Virus record (IMG/VR): IMGVR_UViG_3300025141_001030
Location: 1 to 20,047 of that record
Length of the DNA: 20,047 nucleotides
Source of the DNA: a virus
Strand: one strand, 5' to 3'
Shown: positions 1 to 7,191 of the stretch, in pieces
Position numbering within the stretch: the first letter of the stretch is position 1
Layout of the letters: each line of letters starts with the position of its first letter
Made by a program: the position numbers and the translations under genes
The notes under the pieces: model-generated
The model's database searches: none
Told to the model about the DNA's origin: nothing
What the model saw: only the letters and a program-made list of their open reading frames with translations

Positions 1-3
1 CAT
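1..3 (-). other. Possible start codon of the next leftward gene
   Basis: The first three bases read ATG on the minus strand. They are preceded by TTTAAACACC, which resembles the A/T-rich TTTAA-type sequence before many other starts in this window. The position, just after the stop of the preceding minus-strand gene, fits the tight packing of the operon. The coding body lies outside the window, so nothing can be said about the product. Confidence 0.4.
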
Positions 4-8
4 GGTGT

Positions 9-473
9 TTAACTTAAAGTACCTCCAACTCTCGCTACTACTAGCCAGATATTATCTTGAATAGCTCTCAGAACAATAGTTTCCCCAGCGTTTGCCATCA
101 CAAAACTTGTATTCCCTGTATCAGCGTTTTCATCCAATGTATCCGCTCCAGTCCTATTCACTGTAATATCCTGACCACCATCTGTTTCAAATGTTAATGT
201 CAATTCTGTACCAATATTACTCGCAGCTTCTGGCAAGGTCACCGTCAAAGCCTGTGCTCCATCTGTTGAATATTGAACAATTCCATCAGCACTTGTAGGA
301 GCATCTGTAGCCTCCCCTGCTGCCACCGCTCTACTAGGCCAGACTATATCAGCGTCAGCTAACATACGACCTGTCACCGGATTAACCTTCACCATAACCG
401 GAGTAGTCCCATCTACTGAGCTTACGCCCAACATTACCGTTACGTAATTGTTATCTCTTTCTGCTTCAGCCAT
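9..473 (-). CDS. Putative virion protein with N-terminal short repeat module and beta-rich C-terminus
   Basis: A 154-aa protein with no signal peptide or membrane segment. Residues about 5-40 (RDNNYVTVMLGVSSVDGTTP and onward) match the N-terminus of the neighbouring 91-aa protein, so the two genes are paralogous there. The rest is Thr/Ala/Gly-rich with alternating hydrophobic residues, as in small beta-sandwich domains of phage structural proteins. A GQDITVNRTGADT stretch resembles segments common in phage fibre-associated proteins. The gene starts 3 nt after the upstream stop, and TTAAC lies before the ATG instead of an SD. It is the most distal complete gene of the late operon here. A particle or fibre role is inferred from content and position only; I do not recognise a named family. 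Confidence 0.75.
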   Translation of the reverse strand: MAEAERDNNYVTVMLGVSSVDGTTPVMVKVNPVTGRMLADADIVWPSRAVAAGEATDAPTSADGIVQYSTDGAQALTVTLPEAASNIGTELTLTFETDGGQDITVNRTGADTLDENADTGNTSFVMANAGETIVLRAIQDNIWLVVARVGGTLS

Positions 474-475
474 AT

Positions 476-751
476 TTAACTGTTGTTAATTAGTAATGCT
501 CCGTCAGGAGTTGTGTGTAAAGGTATAGGCGCATCATCTACTGAACTTGCTCCTGCCTTCACTGGTACATTATTATCATCTCTTACAATACGTGTGCCTA
601 CAGTCGCACTTGCTCCTAAACTAACAATACGAGCTTGTAGCCTTTGAGTAGTTGGATCTACCGTTACACCTACTGGTGTTGTCCCGTCAGCATCACTAAC
701 TCCTAGCTCAGAAGTAACTCTATTTTCATCTCTCACTGCATTGCTCATCAA
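476..751 (-). CDS. Small virion-type protein with two copies of the RD-N-V-GVS-DGTTP module
   Basis: A 91-aa protein made almost entirely of one repeated motif. Residues about 5-40 (RDENRVTSELGVSDADGTTP) match the next gene's N-terminus. Residues about 56-85 (RDDNNVPVKAGASSVDDAPI) are a diverged second copy. I know such short R-D-x-N-x-V...G-V/A-S-S-x-D modules from uncharacterised phage structural proteins but cannot name a domain. Two adjacent ATGs (751 and 748) can serve as start. The start overlaps the end of the upstream coiled-coil gene by about 25 nt in another frame, which suggests translational coupling. A virion role is inferred from position. Confidence 0.75.
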   Translation of the reverse strand: MMSNAVRDENRVTSELGVSDADGTTPVGVTVDPTTQRLQARIVSLGASATVGTRIVRDDNNVPVKAGASSVDDAPIPLHTTPDGALLINNS

Positions 752-1433
752 GATATTGTTTAGATTTTAGGATTTGATCCCATTGCTGGCTGATCTTTTT
801 CTCTTGTACCTTAATCCATTCCTCTTTCTGATCTAACAATTCTTCACGGACTACTGCAATCTGATACTTCTTATCAACCAATCTTTCTTTCTCACCTATG
901 ATTATACTCTTATTTTCAACTTCTGTCATTGTGTTCCCTAAAATTCCCTCAGCATTCTCTAAAATTTGTTGAGCTTCCTCACGATCTTTTTGACTCAACT
1001 CTTGATCCTCACTAGCCGTATCCATCAATTGTTGCAAGGTTTGGAGTAAATCCTCTAAATTCACTGCTTGAGCAGCTTGCTCTCCCGCCTGTGCTACCAG
1101 ACGCTCAGATTCGCTCTCTAACGCTTGTTCTTTTTCCTCCAGCCTCTCTTTATCTTCTCTTATTTTTTCTGCCTTAGAGCGCATCCTCGAAAGAAATTCT
1201 GAGTTGTTATGCTTTTCTTTTTCAGCTTCAGCCCTATATCCCTTAATTTGTTTCAACATCGCTGTAAATTCTATAGAAAGGAAAAATCCTATAGTTTCTT
1301 GGGCTTGTCTCTTTTGAGCATTAAGATCGTTAATCTCTTTAATTAACTTATCTTTAGCATTCATAAATCTTTGTAGCTGTGTTTCAGCCTGCTGTGCCTT
1401 GGCTCGAACATCAGCTAGATATTGGTCAGACAT
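726..1433 (-). CDS. Coiled-coil protein, unknown role
   Basis: A 235-aa, highly charged, Glu/Lys/Gln/Ala-rich protein with almost no Pro or Gly, predicted to be one long helical coiled coil. Residues about 86-120 (KAEKIREDKERLEEKEQALE) are especially regular. A short hydrophobic patch near residues 48-62 (IGFFLSIEFTAML) is too brief and polar to be a confident membrane span. It follows the N-terminally anchored 151-aa gene with a stop/start overlap (TAATG), so the two are probably co-translated. Next to two membrane proteins it could be a scaffold of a membrane or lysis complex, or a tail rod component. The function is not recognisable. Confidence 0.75.
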   Translation of the reverse strand: MSDQYLADVRAKAQQAETQLQRFMNAKDKLIKEINDLNAQKRQAQETIGFFLSIEFTAMLKQIKGYRAEAEKEKHNNSEFLSRMRSKAEKIREDKERLEEKEQALESESERLVAQAGEQAAQAVNLEDLLQTLQQLMDTASEDQELSQKDREEAQQILENAEGILGNTMTEVENKSIIIGEKERLVDKKYQIAVVREELLDQKEEWIKVQEKKISQQWDQILKSKQYLDEQCSER

Positions 1434-1888
1434 TACATTACGTTAAAGGTTGTTGTCTCAAATTCGATATACAGAGTTTTAATCGGATTTATTTGGTATC
1501 GAATGTATACTACCATCTTATAATGTCCCGGATCTAAATCAACTGGTAAACGGATATTATTTGAAACTAATTCATGACACCCCATCGGAAGTGGTGTGCC
1601 TACACTATAAGTAGGTAAACCAATAATATCTAAGCGATCATCTTGCCGATGCAATTCACGAGATAAAACAAAGGGTTTATCTATAGTCTTACAATAATCT
1701 ATTATATATCCTGCCGTGTCTCCTGCCTGAAAATTATCATCAACTATTAGCATTGGCGATTCTACTGTTAAAGGTATCCTGGAGTCTAGCGACCAGAACA
1801 TAACTACTATCATTGCAGTTAAAGTAAAGATTAACGCTACTTGGCGAAATATTATCTCAACCTGCTTTAACCATTGTAAGAGTTTCAT
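1433..1888 (-). CDS. Membrane-anchored protein with a predicted exported beta-rich domain
   Basis: A 151-aa protein. A short basic cytoplasmic N-terminus (MKLLQWLKQVEIIFRQ) is followed by one hydrophobic segment at about residues 17-34 (VALIFTLTAMIVVMFW) and a roughly 115-aa domain with alternating polar and hydrophobic strands ending at LYIEFETTTFNVM. Two Cys lie in this domain (CKTIDK and MGCHEL) and could form a disulfide if exported. Topology suggests N-in, C-out. It overlaps the 88-aa gene before it by 4 nt (ATGA) and the coiled-coil gene after it (TAATG), so the three form a translationally coupled trio. A lysis or envelope function such as a spanin-like or holin-regulator role is possible but unproven. 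Confidence 0.75.
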   Translation of the reverse strand: MKLLQWLKQVEIIFRQVALIFTLTAMIVVMFWSLDSRIPLTVESPMLIVDDNFQAGDTAGYIIDYCKTIDKPFVLSRELHRQDDRLDIIGLPTYSVGTPLPMGCHELVSNNIRLPVDLDPGHYKMVVYIRYQINPIKTLYIEFETTTFNVM

Positions 1889-2151
1889 GTTGTTATTTGT
1901 ATTAACTTAATAGTTCCCACAATAACCACTGTTAGTACCGTATATACAACATATCTTTGATTATTCTCCAGCTTTACGACCTGATCTTTCACATTCTTCA
2001 CATCATCATTCGTAGCGTAAGTCTTAGTCAGATTTTCATATTCTAACTTCTTATAGATGCTACGCATCTCTTGTTTGATATCATTCTTCAAGGTATCAAA
2101 TTCTCCTCGCATATATTTTATGTCTCGCTGTATTACGTCTAAATCAGTCAT
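1885..2151 (-). CDS. Small coiled-coil protein with C-terminal membrane span, XhlA/holin-accessory-like
   Basis: An 88-aa protein. Residues 1-66 are charged and helical with heptad-like spacing (VIQRDIKYMRGEFDTLKNDI and KNVKDQVVKLENNQ). Residues about 67-86 are a single hydrophobic helix (RYVVYTVLTVVIVGTIKLI) with a short polar tail. This arrangement, an N-terminal coiled coil and a C-terminal span in under 100 aa, is that of XhlA-type haemolysin/holin-accessory proteins encoded next to phage lysis genes. The sequence match is by architecture only. No endolysin is visible in the window; one could lie beyond the left edge. It ends in a 4-nt overlap with the next gene. Confidence 0.7.
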   Translation of the reverse strand: MTDLDVIQRDIKYMRGEFDTLKNDIKQEMRSIYKKLEYENLTKTYATNDDVKNVKDQVVKLENNQRYVVYTVLTVVIVGTIKLIQITT

Positions 2152-2157
2152 GCTTAG

Positions 2158-2244
2158 TTATCTCTTAGTTCGTACTGAATCAGTGTCATCAATATCATAC
2201 GTCTTCTCCTGCTTTGATACGTTGTCGTATTGTAAAGTTGCCAT
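2158..2244 (-). CDS. 28-aa protein, miniature paralogue of the upstream 224-aa protein's N-terminus
   Basis: The frame runs ATG to TAA and encodes 28 residues starting MATLQYDNVSKQEKTYDID. It fits between the stop at 2256 and the next start at 2151, with gaps of only 11 and 6 nt. The peptide aligns with the first residues of the 224-aa protein just upstream (MATTLYEDVSKSMTHFDIQE): MAT, a Tyr, VSK, DI and a later acidic residue all coincide. It is therefore either an independently translated capping or decoy peptide, or the remnant of a duplicated gene. Polar, no membrane segment. The similarity and packing make it more believable than a random short frame. Confidence 0.6.
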   Translation of the reverse strand: MATLQYDNVSKQEKTYDIDDTDSVRTKR

Positions 2245-2255
2245 GATTCATAGGA

Positions 2256-2930
2256 TTACTCTGCGAACACTGGATAAGCTTTAAAGTCGCTACCGTCATA
2301 AATTACATGCAATATACCCCCTGCTGCTGACACATAGTCCCCTGAACCGGTAAGTAAGATTGAAGCATAATCGCCAGCACCAGCTTGATTATCTTTAACA
2401 GTCACTACTCCATCAAACTGTAGGAAGAAGTCTTCACCACCGTAGAAGCCTATATCACTAATCCGGTTAATTTGAGTTGTACCAGTAACATCAAAGAATT
2501 TACCAGCCAACGGAATATCAACATCATTCGTACTAGCTATATCTACTCCTTTCCCTTTTCTCTCAATATCACTTACAATCTCCCAAAGTCCTTCTTCATC
2601 CTCTGCTACCCAAACAGATTGTATTACTAAAGTTTCACCTGCTCTAATCATATCTAGGGAAGTCTCACCCTCTATACCAATTAAATCGTTCTGAGCTACA
2701 TTAGGAGTGACTGTTAATTTATTATCAGGAGCGAAACTAATATCGAAATCATGAATAATAATTCTCTGTGACCGCTCACTAATTGCTGGTAAATTTAAAA
2801 CTCCATCAGATTCAATCGTCATCAATAAAAATACATCACTAATTCGTGTAATAGTATACGGCATGTCTGCCTCCTGTATGTCGAAATGCGTCATACTCTT
2901 CGATACGTCCTCATATAATGTTGTAGCCAT
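2256..2930 (-). CDS. Putative virion protein, beta-rich, unknown family
   Basis: A 224-aa acidic protein with no signal peptide or membrane segment. Alternating hydrophobic/polar strands and loops rich in Gly, Asp and Thr (GFYGGEDFFLQFDGVV, ILLTGSGDYVSAAGGILHVI) suggest all-beta domains like those of phage fibre or baseplate-associated proteins. The first residues recur in the 28-aa gene immediately downstream. It starts 12 nt after the LamG-like gene, with TTTAATTACACT before the ATG. Position between a lectin-like protein and the membrane trio argues for a structural or receptor-binding accessory role. No catalytic motif seen. Confidence 0.75.
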   Translation of the reverse strand: MATTLYEDVSKSMTHFDIQEADMPYTITRISDVFLLMTIESDGVLNLPAISERSQRIIIHDFDISFAPDNKLTVTPNVAQNDLIGIEGETSLDMIRAGETLVIQSVWVAEDEEGLWEIVSDIERKGKGVDIASTNDVDIPLAGKFFDVTGTTQINRISDIGFYGGEDFFLQFDGVVTVKDNQAGAGDYASILLTGSGDYVSAAGGILHVIYDGSDFKAYPVFAE

Positions 2931-2942
2931 AGTGTAATTAAA

Positions 2943-4907
2943 TTAGATAGTTATTGAGTCTGCTGTTGCGGCTACTATTGCCTCAAGATTAAATCCTGCA
3001 AAAACTGGATAATATAAAGTCGGTTCACCTTTCGTTGTTGGCGTAATATTAAAGGTCAGTACTGAATTCTTTACGCCTGGCCAATCATCTTCTCCTAAGA
3101 ATATCCATTCATTCACTTGCTGGTCTGATAGCGTCCCTAATGCACCAGATAACACGATGTCAAATGTGATACTTGCACTACCTTCACCGGCCCCCGATAA
3201 CGTAGTAACTCTAATCGCCTCAACTGAAACAAATAAATCAATAGCATCTCCCAGAGAAGTTAGCCCCATAGTAACGGTTGCTGCCTGGAATATTTCATAA
3301 CGTCTAGCTTGAACAATAGCTACATCAGTATTACCTTCATCATCTAATGGTGTATTACCATAAGAGCCTTGCGACCATGCAAGATCTTTCTCTTCATCAA
3401 AGAATCCAAATTCATCCATATTCCCTACAAAGTTCTCAGACCAAGCTCCATCATAGTCTCCCATTAAGATAAACTGATCGTAGTCTGAATAGTTGTCAGT
3501 ACCGTCTGAGGTTGTTGTATCCTCTGATACACCATCCACATATAATGTATAAGCATCTGTACCATCAAACGTAACCGCTATATGATGCCAGGCATTTGTG
3601 CTGATAGCTGAAGACTGTAGTTCAAACTCATCCCCTTCATCACCCTCAACATTAATCCGCATTGAAGAGTCTATAAACATGAACATCGCATCTGACCCAT
3701 TGGAGAAAGTACACAATGTTTCATCTCCAGCAATACCCGGATCTCTCTGTATGAAGAAAGAAATTGTAAAGTCTCCACCTGCAAAGTTAGATGTACAATC
3801 AAAGACTCTACCGACATCCGCTGCACCCTCTAAAGCTTGCACCCCTGAGAATATTGCATCCCCAGCCGCAACGTATGTTGGCGAGCCTGCGTCAGCAACA
3901 TCAGGATTATCAAAAATGTATTCTTTCCTATCTCTTAAATCTCCATCAAATCTCAACCAAGCTAAACAACTTGTGTCTTCAGCAGTAATATTCGTGTAAT
4001 CAATCGGCTGATATGAAACAAAGTTTCCAGCGTTGTATATAGAATCATGCCAAGCTTCAGTTTTCGCTGCATCGAAAATTCCGATCTCATCAATCACAAC
4101 ATCAGCTTTAGAACCTCCACCTCCAGCTTCATCTCTTAATAGGTAGATTCCGTTAATCGTACTGTAATTATACGTAGCCCCTTCCACATCTGTAACGGTA
4201 GCTAGAGCATCAACATATAAGGAAACTGTTCCATTAGTTGCATGTACAAGAGTCACCTGATGGAAAACACTCGTACCATGTGTAATTGTTCTAGTCACTG
4301 TCCATTTTGCCGCAGGTACTGAATCGTAATAAGTAGCCGTAATATCGCCAGCATTAATTATAATCTCGATGTAATCATTGCCAGAAGTATTAGCTAATTC
4401 TAGTAATGTCTCCCCTGTCGCTGCTGCATTAGCTTTATATGCAAAGGAAATAGTCCAAGCTGCTGCATTTGCAAAACCAGTGAATGTAGTGGCTGAGGCT
4501 GATTTACCTCCATCACTATCGAATGCGTATCCAATAGTACCTAATACAAACGTATCAAAGTCCGGAGTTAGATTTACACTACCAATCGAATCGTCACAAT
4601 CCCTTGCAAATTCATACCAATGTCGCAAGTCATCATCAAGAGTGGTTTCCTGAATCGACTTATAATAACCTGAATAAAATCCGTTTGCAGCTTTAGAAGC
4701 CCAGGTTGCTCCTACTGCTTTAGAAGCATAATTTCCTTCTGTCCCAGCTTCAACATCAAAGTTGTCGTGGAAATTTGCTCTAGGATCAAATAAATTAATA
4801 TCATCCGCTAATTTTGCTATTGAGAGTTTCTTAACAAGTTCAATGTCGTCGGTGATGACTCGACCAGAATTTCTTGTTGCCTCAACTCCTAAGCTTAAAT
4901 ATGACAT
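2943..4907 (-). CDS. Large virion protein with two LamG/ConA-like lectin domains, probable receptor-binding or fibre protein
   Basis: A 654-aa protein. Residues about 85-305 and 310-515 are two similar LamG/concanavalin-type jelly-roll domains. Both carry the signature order: a hydrophobic strand (WTISFAYKA; FTISFFIQR), an H-V-H-type strand (FHQVTLVHATNGTVSLYVDA; WHHIAVTFDGTDAYTLYVDG) and the closing I/M-D-E-I/F-G-I/F-F strand (VVIDEIGIFDAAK; NMDEFGFFDEEKD). A C-terminal beta domain (about 530-654) follows. This fold in phage particles usually binds surface glycans. It begins in a TAATG overlap with the ConA-like 246-aa gene, so the two are made together. Role in host adhesion is inferred; the ligand is unknown. 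Confidence 0.85.
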   Translation of the reverse strand: MSYLSLGVEATRNSGRVITDDIELVKKLSIAKLADDINLFDPRANFHDNFDVEAGTEGNYASKAVGATWASKAANGFYSGYYKSIQETTLDDDLRHWYEFARDCDDSIGSVNLTPDFDTFVLGTIGYAFDSDGGKSASATTFTGFANAAAWTISFAYKANAAATGETLLELANTSGNDYIEIIINAGDITATYYDSVPAAKWTVTRTITHGTSVFHQVTLVHATNGTVSLYVDALATVTDVEGATYNYSTINGIYLLRDEAGGGGSKADVVIDEIGIFDAAKTEAWHDSIYNAGNFVSYQPIDYTNITAEDTSCLAWLRFDGDLRDRKEYIFDNPDVADAGSPTYVAAGDAIFSGVQALEGAADVGRVFDCTSNFAGGDFTISFFIQRDPGIAGDETLCTFSNGSDAMFMFIDSSMRINVEGDEGDEFELQSSAISTNAWHHIAVTFDGTDAYTLYVDGVSEDTTTSDGTDNYSDYDQFILMGDYDGAWSENFVGNMDEFGFFDEEKDLAWSQGSYGNTPLDDEGNTDVAIVQARRYEIFQAATVTMGLTSLGDAIDLFVSVEAIRVTTLSGAGEGSASITFDIVLSGALGTLSDQQVNEWIFLGEDDWPGVKNSVLTFNITPTTKGEPTLYYPVFAGFNLEAIVAATADSITI

Positions 4908-5647
4908 TAGTATCGTGGGTTAGTTAGTACTTTCTTATGAGAATAGAAATCTACGTACATAAATTTAGATCCAGACGCATAAGAAATTCTTCTCGACAAC
5001 AATACTCTATCCATTGACCTCGTTGTCGTCGTTGGAATATTAGTCGTATGTGTTGCTACTACTGTACCATCAATCTTGAACACTACACTAGTTGCGTCCG
5101 CATTTACTATAATCTCAAATTTATGCCAATCAGTATCCACTACCTCACTCGTTGCTGTTGTAGTTGATGTGCCGCTCCGTCTCGTAGTAACTCTCCAATT
5201 AGGCGACTCATCAAAATTGTATTCAAACCAAATACCGTCTGGCCAAGAACTTATCGCACTCCAACTAGTTGCATATCTATACCCCATATATGAAGTCATA
5301 ACATTCCCAGCTGTAGATAAACTCTGTATCCGTGTAATCCATGTCTGCGTATCTTCACCATCTCCTAATAAGAATGATCCATATAAACCTGTAGCTAAAG
5401 TACAGTAATTATTTAAACCATTTGTGCCAAGCTTCGCTATACCTGGATGATCTGTAAAATCACTTGGACTAGCTACAAAACCTACTGCGGAACCTGAATG
5501 AAATGCAACCCAGGGATCAACTGTACCTGAATGATATGTAATGAAATCATCGTAAAAAAATACAACTTTATACTGCTCATCTGGCGCAATGTAACCTGCT
5601 TCGCCAGCACTACTACCTCCCGATGATGGGTTCAATCCTAGTCCCAT
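4907..5647 (-). CDS. ConA-like jelly-roll virion protein
   Basis: A 246-aa protein. After a Gly/Ser-rich N-terminal tail (about residues 1-25) comes one predicted lectin-like jelly-roll. It has an opening strand with YDDF, an aromatic core (GIWFEYNFDESPNW) and the typical back-sheet strand DWHKFEIIVNADATSVVFKI followed by DGTVVATHT. This pattern is frequent in phage head-fibre or tail-associated proteins that bind carbohydrate. No catalytic residues of a glycosidase stand out. It is translationally coupled to the two-LamG protein and follows the 115-aa gene by 4 nt, so these three probably build one surface appendage. Confidence 0.8.
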   Translation of the reverse strand: MGLGLNPSSGGSSAGEAGYIAPDEQYKVVFFYDDFITYHSGTVDPWVAFHSGSAVGFVASPSDFTDHPGIAKLGTNGLNNYCTLATGLYGSFLLGDGEDTQTWITRIQSLSTAGNVMTSYMGYRYATSWSAISSWPDGIWFEYNFDESPNWRVTTRRSGTSTTTATSEVVDTDWHKFEIIVNADATSVVFKIDGTVVATHTTNIPTTTTRSMDRVLLSRRISYASGSKFMYVDFYSHKKVLTNPRY

Positions 5648-5651
5648 AGCT

Positions 5652-5999
5652 TTACACAGTTATGAAATAAAATTGAAGAGTTCCTGCTGAAGCATTACCC
5701 GCTACATATAAATTAGCTATATTAGCTACACCAATTACAATGCGTTCTCCAGCTTCCATTACGAAATATGAATCGCCTCCTGCTGGATCAGAATTAGCCG
5801 ATACCCTCAAATCTGTGCTTGGCCTCAATGAAACCTCAGCTGCATTCGTAGGAATAGCTAAAGTAAGATTGGCTGTAGTATACGCTAATGGTGAATCTTG
5901 CGCTACTGTTGTCGCATCCGATGTTGAGATACTACTGCCTGTATGTATTCGTGGGCCATTAGCACTAGGCTTTAACCCTCCAAAAACTTTGTCTGCCAT
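5652..5999 (-). CDS. Small beta-rich virion protein
   Basis: A 115-aa Ala/Ser/Thr-rich protein with no membrane span or signal. The N-terminus (MADKVFGGLKPSANGPRIHT) is followed by predicted strands and a GGDSYFVMEAGERIVIGVAN segment. A comparable T/D-S-Y/F-V-M-x-A-G-E-R/T-I-V stretch occurs at the C-terminus of the 154-aa protein at the left end (NTSFVMANAGETIVLRAI), so the two may share a small domain. It lies 6 nt after the 188-aa gene and 4 nt before the ConA-like gene. Its start has the same CTTTAACGTAAT sequence as the coiled-coil gene. Function inferred only as particle component. Confidence 0.75.
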   Translation of the reverse strand: MADKVFGGLKPSANGPRIHTGSSISTSDATTVAQDSPLAYTTANLTLAIPTNAAEVSLRPSTDLRVSANSDPAGGDSYFVMEAGERIVIGVANIANLYVAGNASAGTLQFYFITV

Positions 6000-6005
6000 A
6001 CACTA

Positions 6006-6572
6006 TTACGTTAAAGCATTCTTGAGACTACTATACTCCTTTTTCTGACCTTTGTCTAAGTGCATCCACCCAATTTCTTTCAATTCAGCGAATCTTTCTT
6101 CAGGAGTCTGCTCCCCAGCAGGGGCTTCTTCCGATCCCTCAGCCACTTCTTCAGCCTCTCCTTTCTCTAAAGGAATTTCTCCAATAAGCTCTGGCTTGTC
6201 AGCTTTCTTCCCCTTGAAATCTTGAACTACTTCCTTAATCTCACTAGTTATAGCTGGTACGTCAACACTAGTTTCTCGATCTAGTAGAGCTTGCATCACT
6301 TCTCCACGTTCTTTACGTGTCATAGTTTGTGCAACTAATTTATCTCCACGTAGAATATCGTGGAATCTGCCAAGGTTAATAAGAATGAAATCAGCTAAAT
6401 GTTTAGCTAGATGGATTGCGATATGCCCTGGGAATTGCTGTGTTTTCCCTGCTTCAACAGTAAACGGTGTCCCACCCCATGTATGTGTGAATGGCACATT
6501 TAATGGATTAGTAACTGTTCTAATTTGAGTTTCGATAGGCAAGTGATCCTGCCCTGTATTTCCTTTAGCCAT
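6006..6572 (-). CDS. Conserved phage virion-type protein with acidic linker
   Basis: A 188-aa protein. Residues about 18-75 (TNPLNVPFTHTWGGTPFTVE, then FPGHIAIHLAKHL) form a small domain I recognise from uncharacterised phage structural genes located just after the capsid gene. Residues about 125-165 are an acidic Glu/Ala-rich linker (EKGEAEEVAEGSEEAPAGEQ). The C-terminus (ERFAELKEIGWMHLDKGQKK) looks like a short helical tail. It follows the two decoration-type genes after a 72-bp spacer with a hairpin. A capsid-associated or connector role is inferred from context; no enzyme motif is visible. Confidence 0.75.
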   Translation of the reverse strand: MAKGNTGQDHLPIETQIRTVTNPLNVPFTHTWGGTPFTVEAGKTQQFPGHIAIHLAKHLADFILINLGRFHDILRGDKLVAQTMTRKERGEVMQALLDRETSVDVPAITSEIKEVVQDFKGKKADKPELIGEIPLEKGEAEEVAEGSEEAPAGEQTPEERFAELKEIGWMHLDKGQKKEYSSLKNALT

Positions 6573-6616
6573 TGTATAAAATTAAAGAATATATATTTAA
6601 CGACTTGTCCAACCCT

Positions 6617-6631
6617 CTTCTTGCGAAGAAG
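6617..6631 (-). promoter_or_regulatory. Short hairpin in the spacer between two capsid-region genes
   Basis: On the minus strand CTTCTT-CGC-AAGAAG forms a perfect 6-bp stem with a 3-nt loop. It is not followed by a T-run, so it is not a standard intrinsic terminator. It may be an RNA processing site or a partial attenuator that sets the ratio of capsid to appendage genes. It lies in one of the few sizeable gaps of the late operon. Confidence 0.4.
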
Positions 6632-6644
6632 GAAGGATAAATTG

Positions 6645-7136
6645 TTAAGCACAATCTAAGAAAGTTGCCACAGTATCATCGCCATCGACATCAGCAGCTA
6701 CAGCCACCCCAAGAGGTTTGTATGTAGAAGCTGTACCAGCAGTGACGCTGTTTACAACACCATCAGCTCCAAGGATGATAGTATCGCCATCAGCGATATC
6801 ATCATCTCCATTGGTATTAACAGTAGCGTGATAACCGTAACATTGCACCCATCCATAAGATGAAGCAGCAATAGCTCCGATACCAACACCAGCTGGTTGA
6901 TTTGGACTAGCATCTGAAATATCAGACGAAGCTGTTTGTCGCAACGTATCTGAATACGCTAGAGCGACACCAGAAGCCACAGTTGTATCGGCAGCAGCTT
7001 GCATGTATCTGAATCCTCGTAGAGCATTGGTTGAGTCGAACTCATACCGTAGTATCCCGACCTGCTCTTGAGCAGTGGTACTAGAGTCTGTGAGGGCAGT
7101 CTTCCAAGCTATCTCCGAAAAGATTGAAGCACCCAT
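6645..7136 (-). CDS. Probable capsid decoration/head protein
   Basis: A 163-aa protein with an Ala/Gly/Asp/Thr-rich, beta-predicted sequence (RGFRYMQAAADTTVASGVAL; IADGDTIILGADGVVNSVTA; PLGVAVAADVDGDDTVATFL). This composition and the position one gene after the major capsid protein are typical of small beta-tulip/beta-barrel decoration proteins that trim the capsid surface. No cysteine-based or catalytic motif. The start is preceded by AAATTTAATTAAGTAAT, not an SD. The 55-bp spacer before it is extremely AT-rich. Exact family not assignable by eye. Confidence 0.75.
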   Translation of the reverse strand: MGASIFSEIAWKTALTDSSTTAQEQVGILRYEFDSTNALRGFRYMQAAADTTVASGVALAYSDTLRQTASSDISDASPNQPAGVGIGAIAASSYGWVQCYGYHATVNTNGDDDIADGDTIILGADGVVNSVTAGTASTYKPLGVAVAADVDGDDTVATFLDCA

Positions 7137-7191
7137 ATTACTTAATTAAATTTTAAATCAATTTTGAAAATTTTAGAGATTTTTCAACTCG

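Noticed and set aside
3598-3999. 133-codon plus-strand frame inside the LamG-like gene
   Set aside because: Opposite-strand shadow of a well-supported gene; Ser/Pro-rich product without domain features. Similar shadows over the portal, terminase and capsid genes were left out for the same reason.
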